From: Micromonospora deserti | GTDB taxonomy: Bacteria > Actinomycetota > Actinomycetes > Mycobacteriales > Micromonosporaceae | DNA length: 64,000 bases | Reading direction: 5' to 3' | Assembly (NCBI RefSeq): GCF_003236335.1 | Contig: NZ_POUB01000005.1 | Span: forward strand, 17,712 to 81,711 | In this document: positions 25,436-34,700 of the stretch, piece by piece | How positions within the stretch are numbered: position 1 is the stretch's first letter | Layout: the number at the start of each line of letters is the position of its first letter | Notes under the pieces: model-generated | What the model was told of the DNA's origin: nothing | What the model saw: only the letters and a program-made list of their open reading frames with translations | Databases searched by the model: none | Made by a program: the position numbers and the translations under genes

Positions 25436-26596
25436 ATGCTGGTCCGCGAGGTCCGCACCCACGTGCTGAAGGTGCGCGCCGACGAGGCGTACCTGGGGCC
25501 GCTGCGCGACGGGAGCACCATCGGTGGCGGCTACCAGGTCCGCGAGCCGTGGCGCAGCCTCTACTCGTCCCGCTACGAGACGCTGCTCGTGGAGGTGGTG
25601 GCCGACGACGGCACCACCGGCTGGGGGGAGGCACTCGCCCCGGTGGCGCCCGAGGTGCCCGCCGCGATCGTCGACCTGCTGCTCGCGCCGGTGCTCGTCG
25701 GCATGGACGCCACCGCCCCCCGCCCGGCCTGGCACCGGCTGCGCGACCTGATGCGCGAGCGCGGGCACCTGGTCGGCCACCAGGCCGACGCGCTCGCCGC
25801 CGTCGACATCGCGCTGTGGGACCTGGCCGGCCGGCTGGCCGGGCTCAGCGTCGCCCAGTTGCTCGGCGGCGCGTTCCGCACCCGGCTGCCGACGTACGTA
25901 TCCGGGCTGCCCCGGCCCACCGACCCGCAGCGGGCGGCGCTGGCCCGCGACTGGGCCGGCCGGGGCGCGGCGGCGGTGAAGCTGCACCTGGGCCACGGCG
26001 TCGATGCCGACCTGGCCACCGTGGACGCCGTCCGCGACGCCGCGCCCGGCCTGCACGTCGCCGTGGACGGGCACTGGGCGTACGGGGTGGACGACGCGGT
26101 CGCGCTGGCCCGCGGGCTGGCGGAGCGCGGCGCCTGGTTCCTGGAGGCGCCCCTGGCGCCGGAGGACATCGCCGGGCACGCCGAACTCGCCGCCCGCTCC
26201 GGCGTGCCGATCGCGGTCGGGGAGACGCTGCGTAACCGGTACGAGTTCACGCAGTGGCTCGACGCCCGGGCGTTGCGCATCGCCCAACCCGACGTGGCCC
26301 GCACCGGCATCACCGAAGCGATGGCGATCGCCGAGCTGTGCGCCGCCCGGCACGTGCCCGTCGCACCGCACCACTCCGTCGGCATGGGTGTCTCCCTCGC
26401 CGCCGGCCTGCACGTCGCCGCGGCGGTCGCCGACCTCGCCGCGTTCGAGTACCAGCCGACCTCCACCGAGGTCGGCGCCCGCATCCTCACCGGGCCGGTG
26501 CCGCTGCACCCGGCCGCGTTCGACCTGCCCGCGGGACCCGGGCTCGGCGTCACCGTCGACGCCGGCACGGTTCGCGCCCTGGCCAAGGAGTCCTGA
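25436..26596 (+). CDS. Enolase-superfamily (mandelate racemase subgroup) sugar-acid dehydratase
   Basis: A 386-residue protein with the capping domain (residues 1-125) and a barrel. Metal ligands are readable as D211 (VDGHW), E237 (LEAPL) and E263 (VGETL). H213, two residues after the first ligand, and H312/H313 (APHHSVGMG) are acid/base candidates, as in D-galactonate and D-gluconate-type dehydratases. The KxK motif of racemases is replaced by K182-L-H184. Expected reaction: aldonate to 2-keto-3-deoxyaldonate plus water. ATG 25436 lies behind GGAAGGGAGG. It is the first gene of a coupled four-gene operon with aldolase, dehydrogenase and lactonase. Confidence 0.87.
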   Translation: MLVREVRTHVLKVRADEAYLGPLRDGSTIGGGYQVREPWRSLYSSRYETLLVEVVADDGTTGWGEALAPVAPEVPAAIVDLLLAPVLVGMDATAPRPAWHRLRDLMRERGHLVGHQADALAAVDIALWDLAGRLAGLSVAQLLGGAFRTRLPTYVSGLPRPTDPQRAALARDWAGRGAAAVKLHLGHGVDADLATVDAVRDAAPGLHVAVDGHWAYGVDDAVALARGLAERGAWFLEAPLAPEDIAGHAELAARSGVPIAVGETLRNRYEFTQWLDARALRIAQPDVARTGITEAMAIAELCAARHVPVAPHHSVGMGVSLAAGLHVAAAVADLAAFEYQPTSTEVGARILTGPVPLHPAAFDLPAGPGLGVTVDAGTVRALAKES

Positions 26597-27493
26597 GTGC
26601 GCCACACCGTCCACGGCCTCGTGCCGATCCTCGCCACCCCGTTCGGGCCCGACGGCGCCCTGGACCTGCCCAGCCTGCGCCGGCTCACCGAGTTCCAGCT
26701 CGCCAGCGGCGTGGCCGGCGTCGCGGTGTTCGGCATGGCCAGCGAGGGCTTCGCGCTCACCACCGACGAGCGGGCCCGCATCCTCGCCGCCGTCACCGAC
26801 GTGGTGGCCGGTGCCGTCCCGGTCGTCGCCGGGGTCAGCGGCACCTCCACGGTGACCGCGATCGAGCAGGCCGCCGCCGCGGTGGCCGGCGGCGCCGCGG
26901 CGTTGATGGTGCTGCCCCCGTTCATGGTCAAGCCGACCCCCGACCAGCTGCTCACCTTCTACGGCGACGTGGCCGCGGCCACCGGCGTCGAGGTGATGGT
27001 CCAGGACGCGCCCGGCGCCACCGGCGTCACCATGTCGCCCGCGCTCATCGCCGAACTCGGCAAGCTCGACGGGGTCACCTCCGTCAAGGTGGAGTCCCCG
27101 CCGACCGCGCCGAAGGTCGCGGCCGTGGTCGCCGCCCGCGCCGATGCCGGCTTCGCCGTGCTCGGCGGCCAGAACGCCCAGTTCTGCCTCGAGGAGTACG
27201 CCCGCGGCGCGACCGGCACCATGCCCGCCTGCGAGTTCCCCGATCTGCTCGCACCCGTGCTCGCCGACTGGTCGGCCGGCCGGCACGCCGCGGCGCGGGC
27301 CGGGTTCACCCGGCTGCTGCCGTTGATCCTCTTCGGCCTGCAGCAGGGCGTCGCCTGGGCGGTGCACAAGGAGGTGCTGGTGCGGCGCGGGCTCATCGCC
27401 GACGCCACCGTCCGCTCACCGGCCCGCCCGCTCGACCCGGCCGGCCGGGAGTCGCTCACCGCCATCCTCACCGACCTGGGCCTGGCCCGATGA
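26597..27493 (+). CDS. DapA/NAL family aldolase, probable 2-keto-3-deoxyaldonate aldolase or dehydratase
   Basis: A 298-residue (beta/alpha)8 class I lyase, starting at the GTG immediately after the dehydratase stop. The Schiff-base lysine is K164 (SVKVESP). The family's conserved tyrosine (normally Y-N-x-P) is replaced: the motif reads VQDAPGATG with Gln at 136. The substrate loop GMASEGFALT stands where synthases have GTTGE. It is not the lysine-pathway enzyme. From the operon it probably cleaves a 2-keto-3-deoxyaldonate to pyruvate and an aldehyde, or dehydrates it to an alpha-ketoacid semialdehyde. Confidence 0.85.
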   Translation: MRHTVHGLVPILATPFGPDGALDLPSLRRLTEFQLASGVAGVAVFGMASEGFALTTDERARILAAVTDVVAGAVPVVAGVSGTSTVTAIEQAAAAVAGGAAALMVLPPFMVKPTPDQLLTFYGDVAAATGVEVMVQDAPGATGVTMSPALIAELGKLDGVTSVKVESPPTAPKVAAVVAARADAGFAVLGGQNAQFCLEEYARGATGTMPACEFPDLLAPVLADWSAGRHAAARAGFTRLLPLILFGLQQGVAWAVHKEVLVRRGLIADATVRSPARPLDPAGRESLTAILTDLGLAR

Positions 27494-28212
27494 GCGGCCG
27501 CGGCATCCTCGTCGTCGGCGCGTCCTCGCCGATCGGCGCCGCCATCGGGCGGGCGTTCACCGAGGCCGGCGACCGGGTCGTCGGCGTCTCCCTCGAGCGG
27601 CGCGCCGACCCCGCGTTCACCGCCGAACTGGTCGCCGACTGCGCCGACCCCGACGCCGCCGACCAGGTTGTCGCCGACGCGCACCGCACCCTCGGCCGGC
27701 TCGACGTGGTGGTGCCCGCCGCCGCGGTCATGCCGGTCGCCCCGGCGGCGCAGACCACCGACGCGCAGTGGCGCATCGCGCTCGACGCGACCCTCGGGTC
27801 GATGTTCTACGTCGTGCGGGCGGCCCTTCCGCTGCTGCCCCGCGGCGGGGCGGTCGTCGCGGTCAGCTCCGTCAACGCCACCCTCGCCGCGCCCGGCCTG
27901 CCCGGCTACGCGGCCGCGAAGGCCGGCGTCGAGGGCCTGGTCCGCCAGCTCGCCCTGGAGTACGGGCCGGCCGGCATCCGGGTCAACGCCGTCGCCCCCG
28001 GCATGATCGGCAGCGCCGACCTGCCCGGCGTCACCGAGGGCTACCCGCTGCGCCGGGTCGGCCGACCCGAGGACGTGGCCGCCGCGGTGGCGTTCCTCGC
28101 CTCCCCGGCGGCGGACTTCGTCACCGGGGCCGTGCTGCCCGTCGACGGTGGCCTGTCCATCGCCTCACCCGCGGCGTGGCTGCGCCCCGACCTGCGCGCC
28201 CGATGGCTGTGA
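27490..28212 (+). CDS. SDR family oxidoreductase, probable sugar dehydrogenase
   Basis: A 240-residue short-chain dehydrogenase. The cofactor motif reads VGASSPIGAAIG, the catalytic serine lies in VAVSSVNAT, and Y140/K144 form the YAAAK motif. The conserved NAVAP and C-terminal GAVLPVDGGLS are present. In this operon it most likely oxidises the sugar at C1 to the lactone with NAD(P)+, feeding the SMP-30 lactonase; a 5-keto reductase role is the alternative. Both ends overlap neighbours (ATGA with the aldolase, 10 bases with the lactonase). Confidence 0.87.
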   Translation: MSGRGILVVGASSPIGAAIGRAFTEAGDRVVGVSLERRADPAFTAELVADCADPDAADQVVADAHRTLGRLDVVVPAAAVMPVAPAAQTTDAQWRIALDATLGSMFYVVRAALPLLPRGGAVVAVSSVNATLAAPGLPGYAAAKAGVEGLVRQLALEYGPAGIRVNAVAPGMIGSADLPGVTEGYPLRRVGRPEDVAAAVAFLASPAADFVTGAVLPVDGGLSIASPAAWLRPDLRARWL

Positions 28213-29048
28213 CCCCGGAGGACGTTGACTGGGCTGTCCTCGGTGACCTGCGCTGCGCGCTGGGGGAGAGCCCGGTCTGGGACGACAGCGTCGGCCGTCT
28301 GCACCTGGTCGACGTCACCGGCCACGCGATCTGGACCGTCGACCCGGACACCGGCGCCGCGCACGCACTCACCGGCGGCCGGCCGGTCACCGCGCTGGTG
28401 CCCCGCGCCGGCGGCGGCTGGCTCGGCGTCTCCGGCCGTGACCTCGGCTCCGTCGACCCGCACGCCGGGACTCTCCGGCCGCTGGTCAGCCTGCCCGGGC
28501 CGGCCGACCTGGCGCTCAACGACGCCGTCTGCGGCCGCGACGGGGTGCTGTACGTCGGGTCGGTCGACCGGACCGGCGCCAACCGGGGCGCCCTGCACGC
28601 GGTCGGGGCGGACCTGCGCCCGCGCGTCGTCGCCGCCGGGGTGGGCGCGTCGAACGGCGTCGACACCAGCCCAGACGGGCAGGTCCTCTACCACGCCGAC
28701 ACGTTCGCCGGCACCGTCACCGCGTACGGGCCAGACCGCCGTCGGGTGGCGTCGGTGCCCGTCGACCGGCCGGACGGGCTCACCGTCGACGCCGGCGGCG
28801 GGGTGTGGGTGGCCCTGTGGGGGAGCGGGATGGTGCGCCGCTACACCGCCGACCTGGCGCCGGACCGGGCGCTGCGGGTGCCGGCGCCGCTGGTCACCAA
28901 CGTGGCGTTCGGCGGGCCGGACCTGCGCCGCCTGTTCGTCACCACGGCCCGCTCCGGCGATGCCGAACTGTCGGGGGCGGTGTTCGCGGCGGACGTGGGC
29001 GTCTGTGGCCTGCCGCCAGCCCGGTTCGCCACCGGCCAGCCCGGATGA
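28203..29048 (+). CDS. SMP-30/gluconolactonase family sugar lactonase
   Basis: A 281-residue six-bladed propeller. The metal and catalytic residues of the family are visible: Glu in LGESPVWD, Asn in LNDAV, Asn-Gly in SNGVDTSPDG and Asp in RPDGLTVD. It hydrolyses an aldonolactone to the free aldonate, the step between the dehydrogenase and the dehydratase in this operon. The ATG at 28203 overlaps the dehydrogenase gene by ten bases; GTG 28209 is an alternative. It is the last gene of the operon. Confidence 0.9.
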   Translation: MAVTPEDVDWAVLGDLRCALGESPVWDDSVGRLHLVDVTGHAIWTVDPDTGAAHALTGGRPVTALVPRAGGGWLGVSGRDLGSVDPHAGTLRPLVSLPGPADLALNDAVCGRDGVLYVGSVDRTGANRGALHAVGADLRPRVVAAGVGASNGVDTSPDGQVLYHADTFAGTVTAYGPDRRRVASVPVDRPDGLTVDAGGGVWVALWGSGMVRRYTADLAPDRALRVPAPLVTNVAFGGPDLRRLFVTTARSGDAELSGAVFAADVGVCGLPPARFATGQPG

Positions 29049-29139
29049 CCGACCGTCGCTGACAACGACCAGGATCCTCTGTTTCCCGCTCGCTCGGCCG
29101 CCGGATCCACCACAGTGGTGGCGTGGCCGAGGAGGTGAC

Positions 29140-30498
29140 ATGACCGGGTTGCGGACCGACCTGTACGAGCTGCGGATGGCGGCCAGCTACCTGCGCCGGG
29201 ACATGACCGAACCCGCCACGTTCAGCCTGTTCGCCCGCCGCCTGCCGGCGCGGCGCGGCTTCCTGGTCGCCGCCGGCCTGGCCGAGGCGCTGGACTTCCT
29301 GGAGAGCTTCACGTTCGACGACGACGAGCTGGCCTACCTGCGCGATGCCGTCGGGTTCGACCAGGCGACCCTGGGGGCGCTGGCCGGGCTGCGGTTCACC
29401 GGCGACGTGTGGGCCGTACCGGAGGGACGGGTGGTGTTCGCCGACGAGCCGCTGCTGGAGGTCACCGCGCCGATCGCCGAGGCGCAGCTGGTGGAGACCG
29501 GGGTGCTGAACCTGATCACCTTCCACACCACGGTCGCCAGTAAGGCCGCCCGTTGCCGGCTCGCCGCCGGTAGCGCCCAACTGGTCGACTTCGCGTTCCG
29601 CCGTACCCACGGCATCGAGGCCGGCGCGGCCGCGGCGCGGGCCTCGGCCATCGCCGGGTTCGCCGCCACCAGCCACGTCGAGGCCGCCCGGCGCTACGGC
29701 CTGACCCCGTCCGGCACGATGGCCCACTCGTACGTCGAGGCGTTCCCCGACGAACGGGCCGCGTTCCGCGCGTTCGCGGCCGACTACCCGACGAACCCGA
29801 TCTTCCTGGTCGACACCTACGACACGCCGGCCGGGGTGCGGGCCGCCGTCGACGTCGTCACCGAGCTGGGACTGACCGGGTCGGTCGGCGTCCGCCTCGA
29901 CTCCGGTGACCTCGCCGCGCTGGCCAGGCAGGCCCGCGCGATCCTCGACGGCGCCGGGCTGACCCGGGCCCAGATCGTCGCCAGCGGCAGCCTCGACGAG
30001 GACATCATCGCCGGGATCGTCGCCACGGGCGCGCCGATCGACGCGTACGGCGTCGGCACCAAGATGGGGGTCTCCTACGACGCGCCGTCGCTGGACAGCG
30101 CGTACAAGTTGGTGGGCGTCGGCGACCGACCGGTGCTCAAGCTGTCGCCCGGCAAGGCCACCCTGCCCGGTCCCAAGCAGGTCTTCCGCGCCCCCGCCGC
30201 CGCCGGCGGCGACATCGTGGGGCTCCGCGACGAGCCGCCGCCGGTCGGCCGGGAGCCGCTGCTGGTGCCGGTGATGCGCGGCGGGCGCCGGCTCGACGCC
30301 GCCGATCCGGCCGGGGAGGTCCGTGCCGCGCGCCGCCGGTTCGACGCCGACCTCGCCTGGCTGCCGGAGCCGGCGCGCCGGCTGGCCGACCCGGCGCCGC
30401 TCACCGCCGCGGTCAGCCCGGCACTGGCCGCGCTGCACGAGCGGGTGGCCCGGCAGGTGGTGCCGGGCGGGCCGCGCGGAACAGTTCCTCGCCCTTGA
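29140..30498 (+). CDS. pncB: Nicotinate phosphoribosyltransferase
   Basis: A 452-residue enzyme of NAD salvage (nicotinate + PRPP + ATP to nicotinate mononucleotide). Recognised from TDLYELRMAASYL at the N-terminus, GFLVAAGLAEALDFL, FRRTHGIEAG around the phospho-accepting histidine, GTMAHSYVEAF, DTYDTPAG, VRLDSGDL and GVGTKMGVS. GAGGAGGTGAC precedes ATG 29140. Its 3' end overlaps by 86 bases the 3' end of the convergent membrane-protein gene. Confidence 0.95.
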   Translation: MTGLRTDLYELRMAASYLRRDMTEPATFSLFARRLPARRGFLVAAGLAEALDFLESFTFDDDELAYLRDAVGFDQATLGALAGLRFTGDVWAVPEGRVVFADEPLLEVTAPIAEAQLVETGVLNLITFHTTVASKAARCRLAAGSAQLVDFAFRRTHGIEAGAAAARASAIAGFAATSHVEAARRYGLTPSGTMAHSYVEAFPDERAAFRAFAADYPTNPIFLVDTYDTPAGVRAAVDVVTELGLTGSVGVRLDSGDLAALARQARAILDGAGLTRAQIVASGSLDEDIIAGIVATGAPIDAYGVGTKMGVSYDAPSLDSAYKLVGVGDRPVLKLSPGKATLPGPKQVFRAPAAAGGDIVGLRDEPPPVGREPLLVPVMRGGRRLDAADPAGEVRAARRRFDADLAWLPEPARRLADPAPLTAAVSPALAALHERVARQVVPGGPRGTVPRP

Positions 30499-31117
30499 CC
30501 AGCCAGGCGGCGCCGAACGCGAGCACCGCGACCGCCTCGCACCAGAACAGCGGCTTGAGCGTGTCCCGGGTGGCCTCGGGCAGCGCGTTGCTCGCCACGG
30601 CGAGGGTGATGGCGCTGAGTATGAGGCCGCCGCAGGCGTAGTAGATGCCGTTGCGTACCCGCCTGCCCCGGGCGGCGCCGCTGGGTTCGGACGCCGGGAA
30701 CCGGAAGAGGCAGAAGACGGCGAGGAGCACGAACAGCGCCGCCGCCGCGATCTGGTGCACCCGGCCGATGATGACGTCGTCGGCGGTGAGCGTGCCGGCG
30801 GGCGCGTCCGTCGCGGTCGGGAACAGCGCCACCGCGACCGCCAGCACCCCGGCGACGGTGCTCAGCGCGTCGTCCAGCCGTCGGTAGCGGTAGCAGATCA
30901 GGAAGACACCGATCGCGCACATGCCGCCGACGAAGACGTCCCGCATGCCGGTGTGGTAGAAGCCGCTGATCGAGTCGAGCAGGGTGACTCGGCCGGTGAG
31001 CAGCGCGTTGCCGGCGGTCAGCACGATCGGCAGGGCGATGCCGACCACACCGATGCCGAGGCGCAGGCGACGGACGGTCATCGCGTCCTGCGGTGGCCGG
31101 ACGGGCACGGGGTCCAC
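30413..31117 (-). CDS. Multi-pass membrane protein (DUF998-like)
   Basis: About 234 residues with six or seven hydrophobic segments, for example LGIGVVGIALPIVLTAGNAL, FVGGMCAIGVFLICYRY, AGVLAVAVALFP, AAALFVLLAVFCLFRF and AVAVLAFGAAWLVKG. The conserved-looking DSISGFYHTGMRDVFVG between helices 1 and 2 is typical of small actinobacterial membrane proteins of unknown function. GTG 31117 with GGGAGGG upstream is preferred; ATG 31081 is also possible. The arginine/proline-rich tail (about 20 residues) lies in the overlap with pncB. Confidence 0.75.
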   Translation of the reverse strand: MDPVPVRPPQDAMTVRRLRLGIGVVGIALPIVLTAGNALLTGRVTLLDSISGFYHTGMRDVFVGGMCAIGVFLICYRYRRLDDALSTVAGVLAVAVALFPTATDAPAGTLTADDVIIGRVHQIAAAALFVLLAVFCLFRFPASEPSGAARGRRVRNGIYYACGGLILSAITLAVASNALPEATRDTLKPLFWCEAVAVLAFGAAWLVKGEELFRAARPAPPAGPPARAARPVPG

Positions 31118-31268
31118 GTTCCCTCCCTGGTGTCCTGGGCAGCGGCGGCCTGCCCGGTCGAGGTGCGGACGCCGACTGCTCCACCCAGTGCAGTCCCAGC
31201 GGGGCTCGCTGTCAATCTCGCGGGCGTCCGACGTCGTTCCCGGCGGCCCGGCGTCGTACGATCGGCGC

Positions 31269-31718
31269 ATGGCCTTCCGGCCGGGGGTCCTCGCCGCCGT
31301 CGCCGCCGTGCTGCTGGCGGCGGCCTGCGACGCGCCGGACGCTCCCAGCCCCACCGCCACCGCCACCGCGGCGGGCAGCGTCACCACCACCGCCCAGGCC
31401 GGCGCGGGGCGGGGTGCCGTGCGGGTTATTACCCAGCTCGGCGAGCAGTGCCCGCACCTGCCGGTCACCCCCGATCCGCGCTGCGACCCTAAACCCCGAC
31501 CCGGCACCGGCTTCGAGATCCGCTCCACCACCGGCGACGTGGTCGCGCGGGGTCGCACCGGGCCGGACGGGGGCGCCACGGTCGCCGTCGATCCGGGCAC
31601 GTACGTCGTCCGGGGTGAACCGGTAGCGGACTACCGGTTCACCCCGCAGCGGCGGGTGACGGTCAGCGGGGCCGATCCGGTCGCCGTCCCGCTGACCTAC
31701 ACCAACGGCATCCAGTAG
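31269..31718 (+). CDS. Putative lipoprotein with a beta-sandwich (SpaA/CarboxypepD-like) domain
   Basis: A 149-residue protein: lipoprotein signal with lipobox AAAC near residue 20, then a Thr/Ala/Ser-rich linker (about 25-45), then a domain with GTGFEIRSTTGDVVARGRTG and VDPGTYVVRGEP. This is the pattern of carboxypeptidase-regulatory or SpaA-type Ig folds. Two cysteines (EQC, RCD) precede the domain. It faces the membrane-protein gene divergently, and its stop is eight bases from the end of the convergent DUF11 gene. Function unknown. Confidence 0.7.
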   Translation: MAFRPGVLAAVAAVLLAAACDAPDAPSPTATATAAGSVTTTAQAGAGRGAVRVITQLGEQCPHLPVTPDPRCDPKPRPGTGFEIRSTTGDVVARGRTGPDGGATVAVDPGTYVVRGEPVADYRFTPQRRVTVSGADPVAVPLTYTNGIQ

Positions 31719-31726
31719 GGGGGCGG

Positions 31727-34700
31727 CTACCGGCCGGTGCCTCCCTTCACCACGATCGTCACGTCGTCACTGTTGTTTCCGGCCGCCGGATCCGGCGTCG
31801 TGCTGGTCATCGTCGCGGAGTTCCGGATCGTCCGGACGCTGCCCTGCGCCTGCGTCTCGATCACGAACGACACGGTCGCGCCCGCCGGCACCCTCGCCGC
31901 CGTGCAGGTCACCATGTGCGTGGCCTGGTCGTAGTCGCACTGCGGTGAGAGGTACTGGACGGTCAGCTTCTTCGGATCCAGCGGCAGCGTGTCCACCACC
32001 GTGACGTTCTGCGCGTCGGACGGCCCGCCGGCCCCGCACGTCGGGGTCGGCGTCGACTGCGCGTCCCGCTCGCAGCCGGCGTCGTTGTGCACCGTCAGCG
32101 TCCACACGATCGTCGGGGACGGGTTGCCCGACCGTGGCTCGCCAATCTTGTCGAGCCACAGCTCCGCCGACGCCCGCACCCCGGTCTGCTGGGTGGCCGT
32201 GTTGTCGGCGGGGTTCGGGTCCGGGGTCGTCGCCGACACCGTCACCGAGTTGGTCAGGGTCGTCCCGCTCGGCACCGACGGGGCGACCAGCACGGTCAGG
32301 AACACCGACCGGCCCTGCCCCGGGTTCAGCGCCCCCAACGCGCACACCACCTGGTCGGTCTGCACGAGAGTACAGACGGTGGCGCCGTTGCCGTCGACAC
32401 CGCTGACGTACGTCGTGCCCGCCGGCAACGTGTCGGTCACCGTCACGTTCTGCGCCGTCGACGGTCCGGCGTTGCTCACCGTGATGGTGTAGGTGATCTC
32501 CTCGCCGGCCACGACCGGGTCGGGGGAGTCACTCTTGGTCACCGACAGGTCCGCGGACGCCTCGACCGTCGTGGACACGCTGTCGCGGACGTCGTCGTTG
32601 TCCGGGTCCGCGGTAACGCTGGACACCACCGCCTCGTTGAACAGCACCGTGCCCGGCACCACGTCCGGCGCGACCCGCGCCACGATGGTGATCGTCGCGG
32701 ACGCCCCGGCGGCCAGGTTGCCCAGGCCGCAGCGCACGTCACGGGTGGTCGGCTGGCCGTTGGCGCAGGTGCCGGCCGACGGGGTGACCGACACGAAGCT
32801 GGCCCCGGCGGGCAGCGTGTCGGCGACCACCACGTCCCGGGCCACCGACGGGCCGTCGTTGGTGACCGTGACGACGTACTGCATCTGGGTGCCGGCGGTG
32901 ACGCTCGCCGGCCCGGCCTTGTCCAGACTCAGGTCGGCCGACCCGACGAACTCCACCCGGCCGGTGGCCTTGTTGTTGGCCTGGTTCGGGTCCACGGTCG
33001 CGCTGGTCACCGTGGCCACGTCGTTGACCTGCGCGACGTCGTCGGCGGTCACCGTGACCCGCACCGTCGTCCGGCCGCCGGCCGGTTCGGTGCCCAGGTC
33101 GCAGGTGATCGTGACGGAGGTGACCGGCCCGGTGCCGGTGGGCGCGCACGACCCGGACGGGGTGGCGGTCACGCTCACCACCTCGAACGGCGTCGCCGAG
33201 GTGAGCGCGTCCGTCAGCTCCACGGACGCCGCGTCGGACGGGCCGAGGTTGTCCACATGGATGTCGCAGAAGCCGGGCGTGCCGGCCGGTGCCGGACGGT
33301 CCGGCTTGCAGACCTTGGTGACCGCGAGGTCGGCCCGGCTGGTGACCGTGGTGGTCGCGGTGGCCGTGTTGTTGCCCGGGTCCGGGTCGAACTGGTCGGC
33401 CGCCGCCACCGTGGCGGTGTTGGTGATCGTCCCGGGCGGGAGGTTCGCGGGCACCGCGACCTGGATCACCAGAGGCACCGACTGACCGGGCAGCAGTTCA
33501 CCCAGCCCGCAGGTGAGGGTGCCGGCCGCGTTCGTGCACGCCGGGGCGCTGGACAGGAACGCCACCCCCGCCGGCAGGGTGTCGGTGACGGTGACCGAGC
33601 CGGCGGTGTTCGGGCCGTCGTTGGTGACCGTGACGGTGTAGGTCAGCTGCTGGCCGGCGTGAACCGGGTCGGGGGAGTCGCTCTTGGTGATCCGCAGGTC
33701 GGTCTGGTCGCAGGAGGTGAACTTGAAGGCGCCGATGCGGGTCTGCCGGGCGCCGCCGTGCTGTTGGGTGTACCAGAAGGTGCAGTCGTCGACCGGGTCG
33801 ACGTTCATCGAGCTGTAGTCGCCCCAGCGGTCGGCGTTGGTCTGCGAGGTGGTGCCGGAGAACATGATCTGCTCCGGTTCCGGCATGCTGCCCAGCGGCG
33901 CGCCGGCCAGCCGACCGGTGTAGCCGATCGACGGGAAGACGTTGGCGCCGGCGTCGACGAGGCTGTAGCCGAGCGCGATGTTGCCCTTGCCGTCCATCGC
34001 CGCCGAGCCCATCCACCGGTCCGCGGTGCCCGGCGCGTAGGTGCCCTGCTGGTGGATGGCCCAGCCGCCGCCGCTGTTGCGCAGCTCGTACCAGCGGGTG
34101 CCGACCCGGTTGTTGCCATCGGCGTCCACCGACGACTGCACCGCCACCATCGCCTGGTGGGAGCCGAAGTTGCGGTACTGCACCCGGTGCATCAGCCGGC
34201 CGGGCAGCGCGTCGATTTGCTGCGTGGTGCCCGGCTGGGAGATGCAGTCGCGGGCCGCGCCGTTGCCGTCGACGTCGGTGCACCCGATGTTGATGTCGAA
34301 CGGCTGGGTGATCAGCGTGGTAGCCAGGCCGAAGGTGCTGTTGGCGGGGTTGGTCCAGTCCACGTGGAAGTCGTACACGTCGATGCTGTCCTGGGCGCCG
34401 CCCTGGCCGTTGTCGGCGTCGCGGGACAGCAGGAAGTGGTTCGGTTCGCCGGCGAGGGGCGGGTTGACGCCGTCCCAGTCGCTGGGGAACAACCGCACCC
34501 GGCCGGCGGAGGAGACACCGGGCCCGAGGGCGCCGGCGCCGGAGCCGAAGTACTGGAAGGTGGCGGGGCTGCCGCTGACCATCGCCGCCCGGTCGAAGAC
34601 GTACGCCCCGAGCGTGCCGCCTTCGAACGTCGACATGTAGAGGCCGTCGGGCCAGATGCCGAACTTCTCGTAGTCGTGGGAGGCGCTGAGCCGGAACGAG

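Noticed and set aside
25157..27367. 736-codon minus-strand frame over the dehydratase/aldolase genes
   Set aside because: Arg/Gly/Val-rich shadow with no recognisable domain, opposite two well-supported enzymes.
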